A stretch of DNA of 7,090 bases, from assembly GCA_033762195.1 (NCBI GenBank), contig JANRLV010000123.1, positions 1 through 7,090 on the forward strand. Direction: 5' to 3'. The DNA comes from SpSt-398 sp033762195. Its GTDB lineage: Bacteria > Bacteroidota > Bacteroidia > Chitinophagales > Chitinophagaceae. Made by a program: the position numbers and the translations under genes. Shown piece by piece: positions 7,081 to 7,090 of the stretch (its first letter is position 1; each line of letters opens with the position of its first letter). The notes under the pieces were generated by a model. That model was not told where the DNA came from and ran no database searches. It saw only the letters and a program-made list of their open reading frames with translations.

Positions 7081-7090
7081 TTTCTTGGAA

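Overview
The window reads as chromosomal DNA from a member of the Bacteroidota, most likely Chitinophagales/Chitinophagaceae. This is inferred from protein style: the signal peptides, the long alpha-2-macroglobulin (A2M) subtype, AT-rich leaders with weak or no Shine-Dalgarno sequence, and the repeat types in the intergenic DNA. No marker gene is present to fix the taxon.

Layout. Positions 1-106 are a degenerate 7-bp tandem repeat that runs off the left edge and stops at the end of the first gene. Positions 106-6234 (minus strand) are one very large gene for a secreted, thioester-containing bacterial A2M of 2042 residues. Positions 6235-6410 are a 176-bp divergent intergenic region with a candidate sigma-54 (-24/-12) promoter facing right. 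Positions 6411-6911 (plus strand) encode a small exported protein with a PEGA-like beta domain and a highly charged tail. Positions 6917-7056 are a nested palindrome: two 41-bp inverted arms (40/41 matching) around a textbook intrinsic terminator. A decayed copy of the arm's end follows to about 7080. No downstream gene begins before the window ends.

Function. Both proteins carry export signals and should act outside the cytoplasm. The A2M is predicted to trap proteases through bait cleavage and a reactive thioester (Cys1495-Gln1498). The small protein has no recognised activity. The genes are divergently transcribed and share an upstream region, so they are not an operon; a functional link is only a possibility. 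No penicillin-binding protein PbpC gene, the common partner of proteobacterial A2Ms, is visible.

I see no clear novel multi-gene system. The most unusual material is non-coding: both genes are followed within a few bases of the stop codon by structured repeat DNA of two different kinds. The other points to follow are the sigma-54-like promoter and the A2M architecture, with its long helical N-terminal extension and no lipobox.
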